64,000 bases of DNA. It comes from Perlucidibaca aquatica (lineage in GTDB: Bacteria > Pseudomonadota > Gammaproteobacteria > Pseudomonadales > Moraxellaceae). This document shows, in pieces, positions 8,963 through 18,194 of this stretch (positions within the stretch are counted from its first letter, which is position 1; each line of letters starts with the position of its first letter). The translations under genes and the position numbers were made by a program. The stretch lies in the NCBI RefSeq assembly GCF_001676655.1, contig NZ_LZDB01000001.1, forward strand, positions 124,001-188,000, written 5' to 3'. The notes under the pieces are model-generated. The model saw only the letters and a list, made by a program, of their open reading frames with translations, was not told the DNA's origin and made no database searches.

Positions 8963-9772
8963 TTAGCCTCCAAACAGTCGCTGAAGAATGCCCTTCTTCT
9001 GGACATCCAAAAAGCGGTGCGGCACATCAGCACCGAGTAAACGCTCTACCGCATCACTATAAGCCTGACCCGCATCCGACTCGACATCGAAAATAACCGG
9101 CACGCCTTGGTTAGATGCCTTGAGTACGGCTTGTGATTCCGGAATCACGCCCAGTAACTTAATCGACAAAATTTCTTCGACGTCCGCCACCGACAACATT
9201 TCACCGCTTTCCACGCGAATCGGGTTGTAGCGAGTTAACAGCAGGAACTCTTTAATAGGGTCGCGATTTTCTTCAGCCCGCTTGGACTTGCTCGACAGCA
9301 GACCAAGCATGCGATCGGAGTCACGTACCGACGACACCTCGGGGTTGGTCACCACAATGGCTTCATCGGCGAAGTACATCGCCATGTGTGCGCCTTTCTC
9401 GATGCCCGCTGGCGAATCACAGATGACGAAATCAAACTGTGCGGCCAACTCGTCCATGACGCGTGCCACACCATCTTCCGACAGCGCATCTTTGTCGCGT
9501 GTCTGGCTGGCTGCCAAGACAAAGAGGTTGTCTAGGCGCTTGTCTTTAATCAGGGCTTGATTCAGCGATGCATCGCCCTGAATGACGTTAATGAAGTCAT
9601 ACACCACGCGGCGCTCACACCCCATGATGAGGTCGAGGTTACGCAGACCCACGTCAAAATCGACCACGACCGTACGGTGGCCGCGCATGGCTAAGCCCGT
9701 TCCGATGGCTGCGCTGGTGGTGGTTTTACCGACACCGCCCTTGCCCGATGTCACCACAATAATCTTTGCCAA
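8963..9772 (-). CDS. minD: Septum site-determining ATPase MinD
   Basis: MinD is a membrane-binding ParA-type ATPase that recruits MinC and oscillates under MinE. The 269-residue product has a deviant Walker A GKGGVGKT near residue 10, Walker B DFDVGLRNLD, and a C-terminal amphipathic membrane-targeting helix (KKGILQRLFG). The frame begins with TTG at 9772. No in-frame ATG or GTG lies nearby, and a GAGG motif sits 8 bases upstream. Aligned with known MinD proteins the N-terminus (MAKIIVVTSG) fits exactly, so TTG is the likely start. Confidence 0.95.
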   Translation of the reverse strand: MAKIIVVTSGKGGVGKTTTSAAIGTGLAMRGHRTVVVDFDVGLRNLDLIMGCERRVVYDFINVIQGDASLNQALIKDKRLDNLFVLAASQTRDKDALSEDGVARVMDELAAQFDFVICDSPAGIEKGAHMAMYFADEAIVVTNPEVSSVRDSDRMLGLLSSKSKRAEENRDPIKEFLLLTRYNPIRVESGEMLSVADVEEILSIKLLGVIPESQAVLKASNQGVPVIFDVESDAGQAYSDAVERLLGADVPHRFLDVQKKGILQRLFGG

Positions 9773-9854
9773 AATGTCATCCTCTTTGCGATCAGTGTTC
9801 GCACTAACACGCTTATTTCATCATCAGCGAATACAAAATTCGCGCCAGTATTGT

Positions 9855-10592
9855 TTAAAGATCCAGCAGGTTCAACTGATCTTGATCGAGCAGCACTTGA
9901 ATCGCCTTACCCCACTGCGGCGTCTTCCTCAGGTCTTCTGCGACGCGGTAACGCCCCGCCACGGAAACCAGTTCCGCTTCCAGTGATTGGCAAAAAATTC
10001 GCGCTTCGCTATTGCCTTGAACACCCGCCAGCGCACGGCCACGCAGCGGTGCATAGATATGGATATTGCCATCCGCTAATACTTCAGCGCCGGCACTCAC
10101 CGGGGCCAACACGATTAAATCCCCTTCGGCATAAATCTGCTGACCGCCACGCACCGGTTGCGTCACGATGCGGGTAGCCGCTCGAGGGGCTGGCGCAACA
10201 GCGGCAACTGTCACCGCAGGCGCGGCGACTTCAACTTCAGCACCCTTACGCTTAAGGCCTTGCAATACCGGCACGTCGAGCACCGCTAAGCTGGCGTGCA
10301 AAGATTGTGGGGCGCGAATAGCAACCAGACTGACCGAATGGGCACGTAGCAGTGTCACTAAGGTGGGCCAATCCACAGGGGCATTCGCCACCTTTTCAAC
10401 ATTTAAAATTACAGGCGCTTCCTGCAGCCAAGCAGCCGCATCGTTAAGACGTGCCTTTAGTTGTGCGGCGACCTGCTCAAGGTCAGTACTGTGCAATTCA
10501 AGCACTGTGCCTGTGAAAGAGCCGCCCTTTAGCTGAAACGCAGGGCTGGCATCGTGCAAGGCAGAAGACGGGTTAACCATAACAGCGGTCAT
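9855..10592 (-). CDS. minC: Septum site-determining protein MinC
   Basis: MinC inhibits FtsZ assembly where MinD places it on the membrane. The 245-residue protein has an N-terminal FtsZ-antagonist domain (about 15-115), an Ala/Val/Pro-rich linker, and a C-terminal beta-helix domain from about 148 with the RGGQQIYAEGDL and HIYAPLRGRALAG motifs that bind MinD and dimerise. It is first in the min unit. The 82-bp gap before minD is larger than usual and shows no terminator. Confidence 0.95.
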   Translation of the reverse strand: MTAVMVNPSSALHDASPAFQLKGGSFTGTVLELHSTDLEQVAAQLKARLNDAAAWLQEAPVILNVEKVANAPVDWPTLVTLLRAHSVSLVAIRAPQSLHASLAVLDVPVLQGLKRKGAEVEVAAPAVTVAAVAPAPRAATRIVTQPVRGGQQIYAEGDLIVLAPVSAGAEVLADGNIHIYAPLRGRALAGVQGNSEARIFCQSLEAELVSVAGRYRVAEDLRKTPQWGKAIQVLLDQDQLNLLDL

Positions 10593-10614
10593 CTAGAATA
10601 ATTGCGCGTATTGG

Positions 10615-10656
10615 AAACGAGGCGGCGCTGACACGCAAGCACCGTCTCGTTTTTTC
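10615..10656 (-). terminator. Hairpin after the acyl-CoA-binding protein gene
   Basis: Arms at 10615-10625 and 10642-10652 pair over 11 positions, one of them G-T. The T-run lies on the plus-strand side, so termination on the minus strand is plausible but imperfect. It separates the acyl-CoA-binding protein gene from minC. Confidence 0.45.
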
Positions 10657-10671
10657 ACAGCAAACGCGGCA

Positions 10672-10926
10672 TTAAGCGTGCGTTTTAAGCAGGCCGTTCA
10701 CTTTATCAATGTAGGCTTGTTCGGCCGCAGCCTTACTCATGCCCTTTAACGCGGCCCATGCATCATATTTCGCGCGATTAATCATATCGAACATGCCAGG
10801 ACGGCTGCCGGAAACATCACCGGCACTGGCTTGTTTGAAGTGGGCATACAAAGACAGCATGTCTTCGTTGGATGGGCGCTGTGTCAGGGTTTTCACATCG
10901 CGTTGAGCTTGTTCAAAAGCGCTCAT
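10672..10926 (-). CDS. Acyl-CoA-binding protein
   Basis: The 84-residue product matches the small ACBP family (usually 86 aa), which binds medium- and long-chain acyl-CoA esters in the cytoplasm. The FKQAS-GD motif and the AKYDAW segment, which carry the family's ligand-binding Tyr and Lys residues, are visible, along with AYIDKVNGLL at the C-terminus. The frame is open for 35 more codons upstream, but the ATG at 10926 has an AGGAGGAG ribosome-binding site and gives the family length. It is transcribed divergently from the glxR/hyi pair. Confidence 0.9.
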   Translation of the reverse strand: MSAFEQAQRDVKTLTQRPSNEDMLSLYAHFKQASAGDVSGSRPGMFDMINRAKYDAWAALKGMSKAAAEQAYIDKVNGLLKTHA

Positions 10927-11060
10927 GGCTGAGCTCCTCCTAATTGTTTTTATGCCGCTAGACAGTAACAGCGCCGAGCTAAAAACCCCAGCGTTCTGAA
11001 CACTTTTGGTGACGAAACGTTCAAGGCACAATGTGCGCTTTATATGACCAGGAAATACAT

Positions 11061-11948
11061 ATGCGTGTGGGATTTATCGGCATTGGGCTAATGGGCTTAC
11101 CGCTGTGCCATCGGCTGCTAAATGCTGGCATCTCGCTGCAGGTATGGAACCGGAGCGCAGGCAAAATCGATGCATTGATAGCTGCTGGTGCCATACCCGC
11201 CGACTCTCCCGCAGCCATGGCAGCCCATGTTGATGTGCTCTTACTCTGTGTTTCAGACTCAGCGGCTGTCGCCGATGTTATGCATGCTAAACACGGCATC
11301 TTAGCTGGGGCGCATGCCGGACTGATTGTGGTTGACCACTCCTCCATCACCGCCGAACTAACGCGACAATTAGCCGCTGAACTGCATAAGCAATGTAGCG
11401 CAACGTGGGTCGATGCGCCGGTATCCGGCGGCGTGGTGGGTGCGGAGCAAGGGCGTTTGGTCATCATGGCCGGCGGCGATGCCGACGCCATATCCCGTGT
11501 GACTCCCGTGCTTTCACACTACGCACAGCGCATTACCCGTATGGGCGATGTGGGCGCCGGCCAAGTCACGAAAATTTGCAATCAGTTGATTGTGGCGGCC
11601 AACAGCTTGCTCATTGCCGAAACGGTGGCTTTGGCAGAGCAGGCGGGAGTCGATGCCCGTCTGCTCGCCCCCGCCTTAGCCGGCGGCTTTGCCGACTCCC
11701 TACCTTTCCAAATTTTGGCGCCACGCATGGCGGAGCGGCGTTTTGAGCCCGTGCAATGGAAAGTACAAACTTTGCTCAAAGACTTGGGCAATGCGGTTTC
11801 ACTTGGTCAAACCGTAGACAGCCCACTGCCTCTTGCCACGGCAGCGCATACACTTATGCAGCGGCATGCCGACCACGGTTTCACGCGTGACGACCTGAGC
11901 TCGACGGTGCTCTTACATGCCCGCCCATCTGCTGCAGAACAGGACTAA
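11061..11948 (+). CDS. glxR: NAD(P)-dependent beta-hydroxyacid dehydrogenase, tartronate semialdehyde reductase type
   Basis: This 295-residue protein belongs to the 3-hydroxyisobutyrate/tartronate semialdehyde dehydrogenase family. It has the Rossmann motif GFIGIGLMG at 4-12, the substrate motif VDAPVSGG at 118-125, and catalytic K171 in GQVTKICNQ. The adjacent hydroxypyruvate isomerase gene favours tartronate semialdehyde reduction to glycerate. The frame is open 10 codons further upstream, but the MRVGFIG start at 11061 fits the family. I see no glyoxylate carboligase (gcl) in the window, so the physiological substrate is less certain than the family. Confidence 0.8.
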   Translation: MRVGFIGIGLMGLPLCHRLLNAGISLQVWNRSAGKIDALIAAGAIPADSPAAMAAHVDVLLLCVSDSAAVADVMHAKHGILAGAHAGLIVVDHSSITAELTRQLAAELHKQCSATWVDAPVSGGVVGAEQGRLVIMAGGDADAISRVTPVLSHYAQRITRMGDVGAGQVTKICNQLIVAANSLLIAETVALAEQAGVDARLLAPALAGGFADSLPFQILAPRMAERRFEPVQWKVQTLLKDLGNAVSLGQTVDSPLPLATAAHTLMQRHADHGFTRDDLSSTVLLHARPSAAEQD

Positions 11949-11953
11949 TTTCT

Positions 11954-12727
11954 ATGCTTCGCTATTGTGCCAACCTGTCGCTGCTCTTTACGGAATACCC
12001 ACTGATTGAGCGCTTTGCGGCAGCCAAGGCCGCAGGCTTTGAGGCGGTTGAAGTTCAATTCCCCTATGAGCTCAGCCCGAAAGCCATCCGCACCGAATTG
12101 GATGCGCATGATCTGGAGCTGGTGCTGATCAATATACCGGCAGGCAACTTAATGCAGGGCGGCGATGGCATTGCCAGCGTACCGGGGCGCGAGCAGGAGT
12201 TCCGCCGCGCCGTGCTTCAGGCATTGCCTTATGCCGAAGAGCTGGGCGTGCGCTGCGTCAATGTGTTGGCAGGACGCCTGCCCGAAGAAGGCGATTTGCT
12301 GCACTGCCTGCATACCCTCACCGCAAATGCTCGCTATGCCGCCGAAGCCTTTCACAGCGTGGGCGTCACCACCACGCTGGAGGCCATTAACACAGACGAT
12401 ATGCCTCGCTTCCTCATCCATAACATCGCGCAGATGCAGGAGATTTTGGAGGCTGCCGATCACCCCACCCTGAAGATGCAATTTGATTGCTATCACTTAG
12501 CACGCATGGGCGAGGACTTAATCAGCAGCTTAGTCGAGAACTGGCCGCTAATTGGCCATATTCAATTCGCCGATAATCCGGGTCGCGGCGCGCCCGGCAC
12601 CGGCACCATCGACTTCAAATCTGTATTCGCGGTGATTGACGAGCTGCCCTATGCGGGCTGGTGTGGGGCGGAGTATCGACCGGGACCCGCAGGCACGGAA
12701 GCCAGTTTGGGCTGGCTTCCCCGTTAA
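11954..12727 (+). CDS. hyi: Hydroxypyruvate isomerase family protein
   Basis: This TIM-barrel sugar-phosphate-isomerase-like enzyme probably interconverts hydroxypyruvate and tartronate semialdehyde. The 257-residue protein has likely metal ligands E143 (LEAIN), D178 (QFDCYH), Q204 (HIQFAD) and E240 (GAEYRP). It also has H181, and the PGRGAPGTGTIDF stretch characteristic of Hyi. It lies 5 bp after the glxR-like gene and must be cotranscribed with it. It converges on radA with a 23-bp gap. Confidence 0.88.
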   Translation: MLRYCANLSLLFTEYPLIERFAAAKAAGFEAVEVQFPYELSPKAIRTELDAHDLELVLINIPAGNLMQGGDGIASVPGREQEFRRAVLQALPYAEELGVRCVNVLAGRLPEEGDLLHCLHTLTANARYAAEAFHSVGVTTTLEAINTDDMPRFLIHNIAQMQEILEAADHPTLKMQFDCYHLARMGEDLISSLVENWPLIGHIQFADNPGRGAPGTGTIDFKSVFAVIDELPYAGWCGAEYRPGPAGTEASLGWLPR

Positions 12728-12750
12728 GACGCTGAGTTAAAGCGCATCGG

Positions 12751-14118
12751 CTAAAGCGCTTCGATGGCCTCGGCCAGACGCCCCACGCCGATCACTTGCA
12801 TACCATCGATACCCTGCTTGGGCACGTTGCCGCGAGGCACGATGGCACGCTTAAAGCCATGCTTGGCGGCTTCACGCAGACGCTCTTGACCATTGGGCAC
12901 GGGGCGGATTTCACCGCTCAAGCCGATCTCGCCAAAGACCACGAGGTCGCTATCCAACGGCTGACCGCGCAGGCTCGATGTGACGGCCAAGACCACAGCC
13001 AAATCAGAACCGGTCTCCAGCACTTTCACGCCACCCACCACGTTCACAAACACATCCTGTCCAACACTGGCGATGCCGCCATGACGATGCAAAACCGCCA
13101 GCAGCATGGCTAGACGATTCTGATCCAAACCCACAGCCACGCGGCGCGGGTTGCTGAATGCATCGTCCACCAAGGCCTGCACTTCCACCAGCAAGGGTCG
13201 CGTGCCTTCACGCGTGACCATAACCACCGAGCCAGGAATGGGCTGATCGTAGCGTGACAAGAAAATCGCTGACGGGTTCGACACCTCGCGCAATCCACGG
13301 TCGGTCATGGCGAACACGCCCAGCTCATTGACCGCGCCAAAACGATTCTTCGCGGCACGAATTAGGCGGAAGCGGGAGTCGGCTTCGCCCTCAAAATACA
13401 AGACGCAATCCACCATGTGCTCAAGCACGCGCGGGCCAGCCAGCGTGCCATCTTTAGTGACATGCCCCACGAGAAACAAGGCGCAACCGCTTTGTTTGGC
13501 ATAACGGGTAAGCAGCGCTGCGGACTCCCGAATCTGCGACACACCACCCGGCGCTGAATTCAAGGCTTCGGTATACAGGGTCTGAATCGAATCAATCACC
13601 ATGATTTTTGGCTGTTCGATTTGTGCCGTCGCCAGAATGCGCTCCACGCTGGTTTCCGCCATCAAGCGCAGATGCTCCACCGGCAATTCCAAGCGGCGTG
13701 CTCGCAGGGCCACCTGCGCCAACGATTCCTCGCCCGTCACATAAAGTGCCGTCTGTGTCGCCGCCAGATGCGTCAGCGTTTGCAGCAGAATGGTCGATTT
13801 ACCAATGCCAGGATCGCCGCCAATGAGCACTACCGAGCCATCCACCAGCCCGCCACCCAACACGCGATCTAGCTCAGACAAGCCCGTTTGGGTGCGCCGC
13901 TCTTGAGCATCAATTTGCACATCGCGCAGCGCCGTGACCGTTGCAGCCTGACCCGCATAACCTCCGGGTCTAGCGCGCGCGCCCTTGCCCGTCACTGCAG
14001 GCTCTCGCTGCATCTCAGCCATCGTGTTCCAAGCGCCGCAGTCACCGCATTGGCCCGACCACTTGCTCGCCTCACTGCCACAGTCGGCACAGACATAGAC
14101 ACTGCGTAGCTTAGACAT
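12751..14118 (-). CDS. radA: DNA repair protein RadA (branch migration helicase)
   Basis: RadA is a RecA-like ATPase that promotes branch migration during recombinational repair. The 455-residue product has a C4 zinc finger (C11, C14, and the GQCGDC pair), Walker A GGDPGIGKST, the RadA-specific KNRFG motif, and a Lon-protease-like C-terminal domain. Its ATG lies inside the alr stop region with an 8-bp overlap, so the two are coupled. It is the last gene of dnaB-alr-radA. Confidence 0.96.
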   Translation of the reverse strand: MSKLRSVYVCADCGSEASKWSGQCGDCGAWNTMAEMQREPAVTGKGARARPGGYAGQAATVTALRDVQIDAQERRTQTGLSELDRVLGGGLVDGSVVLIGGDPGIGKSTILLQTLTHLAATQTALYVTGEESLAQVALRARRLELPVEHLRLMAETSVERILATAQIEQPKIMVIDSIQTLYTEALNSAPGGVSQIRESAALLTRYAKQSGCALFLVGHVTKDGTLAGPRVLEHMVDCVLYFEGEADSRFRLIRAAKNRFGAVNELGVFAMTDRGLREVSNPSAIFLSRYDQPIPGSVVMVTREGTRPLLVEVQALVDDAFSNPRRVAVGLDQNRLAMLLAVLHRHGGIASVGQDVFVNVVGGVKVLETGSDLAVVLAVTSSLRGQPLDSDLVVFGEIGLSGEIRPVPNGQERLREAAKHGFKRAIVPRGNVPKQGIDGMQVIGVGRLAEAIEAL

Positions 14119-15223
14119 GAGACGGACTCGACAGGCTCGGTGGCACGCGACGCACGCGGGGCGTTAGTCGGCAAAATAGCTCATAGCTGATGGTGCCGGC
14201 GGCTTGCGCGACTTCATCAGCAGGCAAGCCCTCGCCCCATAGCACGACCTCGTCGCTGGGTTTTGCCGCCACTGCGCCAAGATCCACCGTAATCATATCC
14301 ATAGACACTCGACCGACCAGCGCACAGCGGTGGCCATTCACCAACACCGGCGTGCCATTACGCGCATGGCGGGGATAGCCATCGCCATAGCCAATGGCGA
14401 CCACGGCTATACGCGTGGCGGCGTCAGCCACCCAGGTTGCGCCATAACCCACCTCATCGCCCGCACTCAACTCATGCACAGCAATAATTCGCGAGTGCAG
14501 GGTCATGACAGCTTGTAAGCCAAAATGTTCAGCGCATTGATCGGCAAATGGGGAGCTGCCGTACAGGGCAATACCGGGACGCATCCACTCGGTTTGCGTT
14601 TGTGGCCACGCCAAAATAGCGGCCGAGTTGGCAACGCTGGTAATGACCGGCTCACGCTGCGCCAGCGCAATGGCATCGCGTACCGCGCAAAAACGACCCC
14701 ACTGCAACTCGGTCTGCGGGCAGGTCAATTCATCGGCTCGGGCAAAGTGCGTCATGACATGAATCGAGTTCACCAGAGGCAGTCGGTGCAGCTGATGCCA
14801 GACCTTGAGCGCGTCAGCTGGACGAAAGCCAAGACGATTCATGCCAGTGTTGAGTTTGAGCCACACGGTTAGCGGCTCACCTGCTGGCGCAGCCTGCAAG
14901 AGCGCCACTTGCTCCGGGCTGTGCACGGCCAAGGACAGCTGTGCTGTGCGTGCTGCAGCCAATTCAGCGGCAGTGAACACACCTTCCAGCACGGCAATAG
15001 GCGTGTTGATGCCTTGTGCTCTTAGCGCCAAGGCTTCTTCGAGAAATGCCACACCAAATGCATCGACCTGCGTTGCTAATAGCGGCGCCACCTGCGCCAC
15101 ACCGTGCCCGTAGGCATCGGCTTTAACCATGGCCAGCAGCTTGGATTGCGGATGATGCGCACGCAACACCGCGAGATTTTGCGTCAGCGCATGAGGGTTC
15201 AGCGTCAGCCAGGTATCACGCAT
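14111..15223 (-). CDS. alr: Alanine racemase
   Basis: Alr makes D-alanine for peptidoglycan using PLP. The 370-residue product has K34 in the VKADAYGHG PLP-lysine motif, the second catalytic tyrosine in GDEVGYGATW, and the C-terminal beta domain motif RVSMDMI. It lies 53 bp downstream of dnaB on the same strand and overlaps radA by 8 bp. The dnaB-alr order is standard in Pseudomonas-like genomes. Confidence 0.97.
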   Translation of the reverse strand: MRDTWLTLNPHALTQNLAVLRAHHPQSKLLAMVKADAYGHGVAQVAPLLATQVDAFGVAFLEEALALRAQGINTPIAVLEGVFTAAELAAARTAQLSLAVHSPEQVALLQAAPAGEPLTVWLKLNTGMNRLGFRPADALKVWHQLHRLPLVNSIHVMTHFARADELTCPQTELQWGRFCAVRDAIALAQREPVITSVANSAAILAWPQTQTEWMRPGIALYGSSPFADQCAEHFGLQAVMTLHSRIIAVHELSAGDEVGYGATWVADAATRIAVVAIGYGDGYPRHARNGTPVLVNGHRCALVGRVSMDMITVDLGAVAAKPSDEVVLWGEGLPADEVAQAAGTISYELFCRLTPRVRRVPPSLSSPSHV

Positions 15224-15276
15224 GCGTTGTCTCGCGCTCCAGTCGTTCGATGTTCGAATTACGCACGGTATTCGTA

Positions 15277-16671
15277 TTAGTAGTCACTTTCCATGTTGCG
15301 ATAGTGCTCGGGCGCCAGATCCTCGAATCGGGTGTACTTACCGTGGAAGGCCAAGCGCAACGCACCAATCGGGCCGTTACGCTGCTTACCAATAATGATT
15401 TCGGCCGTGCCCTTGTCTGGTGATTCGGGGTTATAGACCTCATCGCGATAGATAAACATGATCACGTCCGCGTCCTGTTCGATAGCGCCAGATTCACGCA
15501 AGTCCGACATCACCGGGCGCTTATTCGGTCGTTGCTCCAGCGAGCGGTTGAGCTGCGATAGCGCAATCACCGGGCATTCCATTTCTTTCGCCAGCGCCTT
15601 CAGCGAGCGCGAGATTTCCGAAATTTCGTTCACGCGGTTGCTTTCCAGGCCAGGCACCCGCATGAGCTGCAAGTAGTCGACCATGATCAGACCTAAGCCG
15701 CCCTGCTCACGTGCCACGCGGCGAGCACGCGTACGAACATCGTTAGGGCTTAACGACGCCGAATCATCAATCAATAACTTCTGCTCCGACAGCATGGTCA
15801 TGGTTGAGGTGAGGCGCGGCCAATCTTCCTCTTCGAGCTTGCCCGAACGCACACGACCCTGATCAATACGCCCCAGCGACGACAACATACGCATGACCAA
15901 CTGCTCGGCGGGCATTTCCATGGAGAACACCAGCACCGGCTTGCCCGAGCGCAACATGGCATTTTCAACGAGGTTCATGGCAAACGTGGTTTTACCCATG
16001 GACGGACGTGCCGCCACAATCACCAAGTCGCCACCCTGCAGGCCCGAGGTTCGGTCATCGAGATCGGCAAATCCGGTACTCAGGCCGGTAATGGATTCAG
16101 TGGACTGAAAGAGCTTATCAATTCGATCCAAAGCCTTTTGCAGCAGAGGTCGCAGAGCTTGTGGCCCGCCACCTTTTTGCTGCTGCTCGGCAATCGCAAA
16201 AATCTTGCGCTCAGCCTGATCGAGAATGTCTTGTGCGGTAGCGCCCTGCGGCTGAAACGCGGTGTCTGACACCTCATTGCTGATGCGAATGAGCTGACGC
16301 AGCACCGAGCGTTCACGCACGATGTCGCCATAGGCAGCAATATTCGTGGCCGATGAGGTGTTACGCACTAGCTCACCGAGGTAGGCCAAGCCACCGGCAT
16401 TGTCCAATTCCCCGAGACGGGTCAGCGTTTCCGACACTGTTAGGGCATCACGCGGATCGCCCGCGTTTGCCAAGAGAGCGATGGCTTGAAATATCAGGCG
16501 ATGATCACGCCGGTAGAAGTCTTCCTCTTTGACGCGATCTGAAACCCTGTCCCAGGCTTGGTCGTCCAGCATCAGGCCACCGAGCACGGCCTGTTCAGCC
16601 TCCAGCGAATGCGGTGGCAATTTCAGGTTCGCCAGCGTGTTTTCCGAGGCGACAGAGGTAGATTGCGACAT
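15277..16671 (-). CDS. dnaB: Replicative DNA helicase DnaB
   Basis: DnaB unwinds DNA at the replication fork as a hexamer. The 464-residue protein has an N-terminal collar domain (PPHSLEAEQAVLGG) and a RecA-like C-terminal domain with Walker A ARPSMGKTTF and the DYLQLM Walker B. The frame is open 17 codons further upstream, but the ATG at 16671 follows a GGAAGAGA ribosome-binding site and fits the family. No intein or insertion is seen. An intrinsic terminator separates it from rplI upstream. Confidence 0.96.
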   Translation of the reverse strand: MSQSTSVASENTLANLKLPPHSLEAEQAVLGGLMLDDQAWDRVSDRVKEEDFYRRDHRLIFQAIALLANAGDPRDALTVSETLTRLGELDNAGGLAYLGELVRNTSSATNIAAYGDIVRERSVLRQLIRISNEVSDTAFQPQGATAQDILDQAERKIFAIAEQQQKGGGPQALRPLLQKALDRIDKLFQSTESITGLSTGFADLDDRTSGLQGGDLVIVAARPSMGKTTFAMNLVENAMLRSGKPVLVFSMEMPAEQLVMRMLSSLGRIDQGRVRSGKLEEEDWPRLTSTMTMLSEQKLLIDDSASLSPNDVRTRARRVAREQGGLGLIMVDYLQLMRVPGLESNRVNEISEISRSLKALAKEMECPVIALSQLNRSLEQRPNKRPVMSDLRESGAIEQDADVIMFIYRDEVYNPESPDKGTAEIIIGKQRNGPIGALRLAFHGKYTRFEDLAPEHYRNMESDY

Positions 16672-16716
16672 AGATATTCTCTTCCAACAAGGCTGCAAGC
16701 TTAGCGCAAAAGCCCA

Positions 16717-16753
16717 AAACAAACAGGGCGCTTGAGTTGCCCCAAGCGCCCTG
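16717..16753 (-). terminator. Intrinsic terminator after rplI
   Basis: Arms CAGGGCGCTTG/CAAGCGCCCTG (11 bp, 8-nt loop, 16724-16753) are followed on the minus strand by a T-rich stretch and preceded by an A-run. It ends the rpsF-priB-rpsR-rplI unit before dnaB. Confidence 0.85.
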
Positions 16754-16789
16754 TTTTTTACTGATACGACATCAGCGGGTCAACATTGC

Positions 16790-17236
16790 TTACTCAGCAA
16801 CGATAACCACCTTAACCGATGCCAACAGGTCGCTATGAACCTGAACAGCAATGTCGTACTCGCCGGTGTGACGCAGCGGGCCCGTCGGCAGACGAACTTC
16901 GCTCTTGTCCACAGCAACGCCAGCAGCGGTAGCCGCTTCAGCGATGTCACGGTTGCCGATCGAACCGAACAGCTTACCTTCGTCACCGGCCTTGGAGGCG
17001 ATGGTCAGGCTCAGTTCAGCCAATGCAGCAGCGCGGGCTTCAGCAGCCGCCAGAACAGCAGCTTCCTGACGCTCCAGCTCAGCACGACGCACTTCGAAAT
17101 CGGCCAAGTTGCGAGCCGTAGCTGGCAGTGCTTTGCCCTGTGGGATCAGGAAGTTGCGGCCGTAGCCTGGCTTCACGTCAACCTTGGTGCCGAGAGCGCC
17201 GAGGCCTTTGATTTTTTCTAACAGAATAACTTGCAT
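16790..17236 (-). CDS. rplI: 50S ribosomal protein L9
   Basis: L9 is a two-domain protein of the large subunit that affects reading-frame fidelity. The 148-residue product starts [13 protein letters not shown], carries the GYGRNFLIP motif, has a long connecting helix rich in Ala, Glu and Arg, and ends in the C-terminal domain. A longer frame start 12 bases upstream is less likely. It is last in the rpsF-priB-rpsR-rplI operon, 14 bp after rpsR. Confidence 0.98.
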   Translation of the reverse strand: MQVILLEKIKGLGALGTKVDVKPGYGRNFLIPQGKALPATARNLADFEVRRAELERQEAAVLAAAEARAAALAELSLTIASKAGDEGKLFGSIGNRDIAEAATAAGVAVDKSEVRLPTGPLRHTGEYDIAVQVHSDLLASVKVVIVAE

Positions 17237-17250
17237 CACGCACCCCAACC

Positions 17251-17478
17251 TTAAATGTGGTTATCGGTATACGGCATGATTGCCAGGTAGCGGGCCTGCT
17301 TAATAGCGAGGGTCAGCTGACGCTGGTAGCGTGCCTTGGTACCGGTAATACGGCTCGGGACGATCTTGCCGTTCTCGGTGATGAATTGCTTCAGGGTCTC
17401 AACATCTTTGTAGTCGATGTAGGTGACCTTTTCAGCCGTGAAACGGCAGAACTTACGACGACGATAGAAACGCGCCAT
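17251..17478 (-). CDS. rpsR: 30S ribosomal protein S18
   Basis: S18 binds the platform of the small subunit together with S6. The 75-residue protein has the typical [13 protein letters not shown] start and [12 protein letters not shown] core. It has a GGAGAGG ribosome-binding site and lies 12 bp after priB. Confidence 0.98.
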   Translation of the reverse strand: MARFYRRRKFCRFTAEKVTYIDYKDVETLKQFITENGKIVPSRITGTKARYQRQLTLAIKQARYLAIMPYTDNHI

Positions 17479-17490
17479 GGTTTCCTCTCC

Positions 17491-17793
17491 TTAATCTTGT
17501 CTGTCTAACGTTTGCGCGTGCAAAACCACTTTTTCGGTGTCGCGATAACTAGCCAACGCCAGAAATCCCGTCACCACTACCCGATCACCCAGCTGCAAAG
17601 CTTGCAACTGCTGCACTAACTCACCGGCACAATGTACCGTGAGCACGAGGCGAGCCTCGCGTGCCGAGCCAGCTTCCCGTTGCCGGGACCGGTGCTGCAA
17701 CAGAAAATCCTGATGCGCGACGCCGGCGGGACTGACCCGGGGCGGATACTGCTTTTCCAGTATCCCAGTGATCTGCAGCGTGTTTTGCTCCAC
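17491..17793 (-). CDS. priB: Primosomal replication protein N (PriB)
   Basis: PriB is a small OB-fold protein that links PriA to DnaT in replication restart. The 100-residue product matches the family in length. Its position between rpsF and rpsR and the motifs ISP-like SPAGVAHQDF, LVLTVHCAGEL and GDRVVVTGFLA support the call. PriB diverges fast, so context carries much of the identification. Confidence 0.9.
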   Translation of the reverse strand: MEQNTLQITGILEKQYPPRVSPAGVAHQDFLLQHRSRQREAGSAREARLVLTVHCAGELVQQLQALQLGDRVVVTGFLALASYRDTEKVVLHAQTLDRQD

Positions 17794-17807
17794 GCTAACG
17801 ATCTGAG

Positions 17808-18194
17808 TTATTCAGCGGAAGCCGAATACTCCTGACCTTCGTCGGCGCGAGCCGCCTTACGAGCGCGTTTTTCTTCAGCGCCCTTGGCCAGGATGGATTC
17901 TTCGGTAATGGCTTCGTCACGACGGATGATCAGGCTGCGGATCACGGCATCGTTATAACGGAACGCTTCTTCCAGTTCAGCACGAACGCTATCAGCGCAT
18001 TCAATGTTGAGCAGGATGTAGTGAGCCTTGTGAACTTTGTTGATTGGGTAAGCCAACTGGCGGCGGCCCCAATCTTCGTAGCGGTGAACGGAACCGCCCG
18101 AATCTTTTACCATCCCGGTGTAACGCTCGACCATCGCGGGAACTTGCTCGCTTTGATCGGGGTGCACCAGGAACACGACTTCATAATGACGCAT
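17808..18194 (-). CDS. rpsF: 30S ribosomal protein S6
   Basis: S6 binds S18 in the small-subunit platform. The 128-residue product starts [17 protein letters not shown] and carries the [12 protein letters not shown] and HYILLNIE motifs. It ends in a charged tail rich in Glu, Lys and Ala, seen in many gammaproteobacterial S6 proteins. It is first in the operon, behind a sigma-70-like promoter and a 130-nt leader. Confidence 0.98.
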   Translation of the reverse strand: MRHYEVVFLVHPDQSEQVPAMVERYTGMVKDSGGSVHRYEDWGRRQLAYPINKVHKAHYILLNIECADSVRAELEEAFRYNDAVIRSLIIRRDEAITEESILAKGAEEKRARKAARADEGQEYSASAE

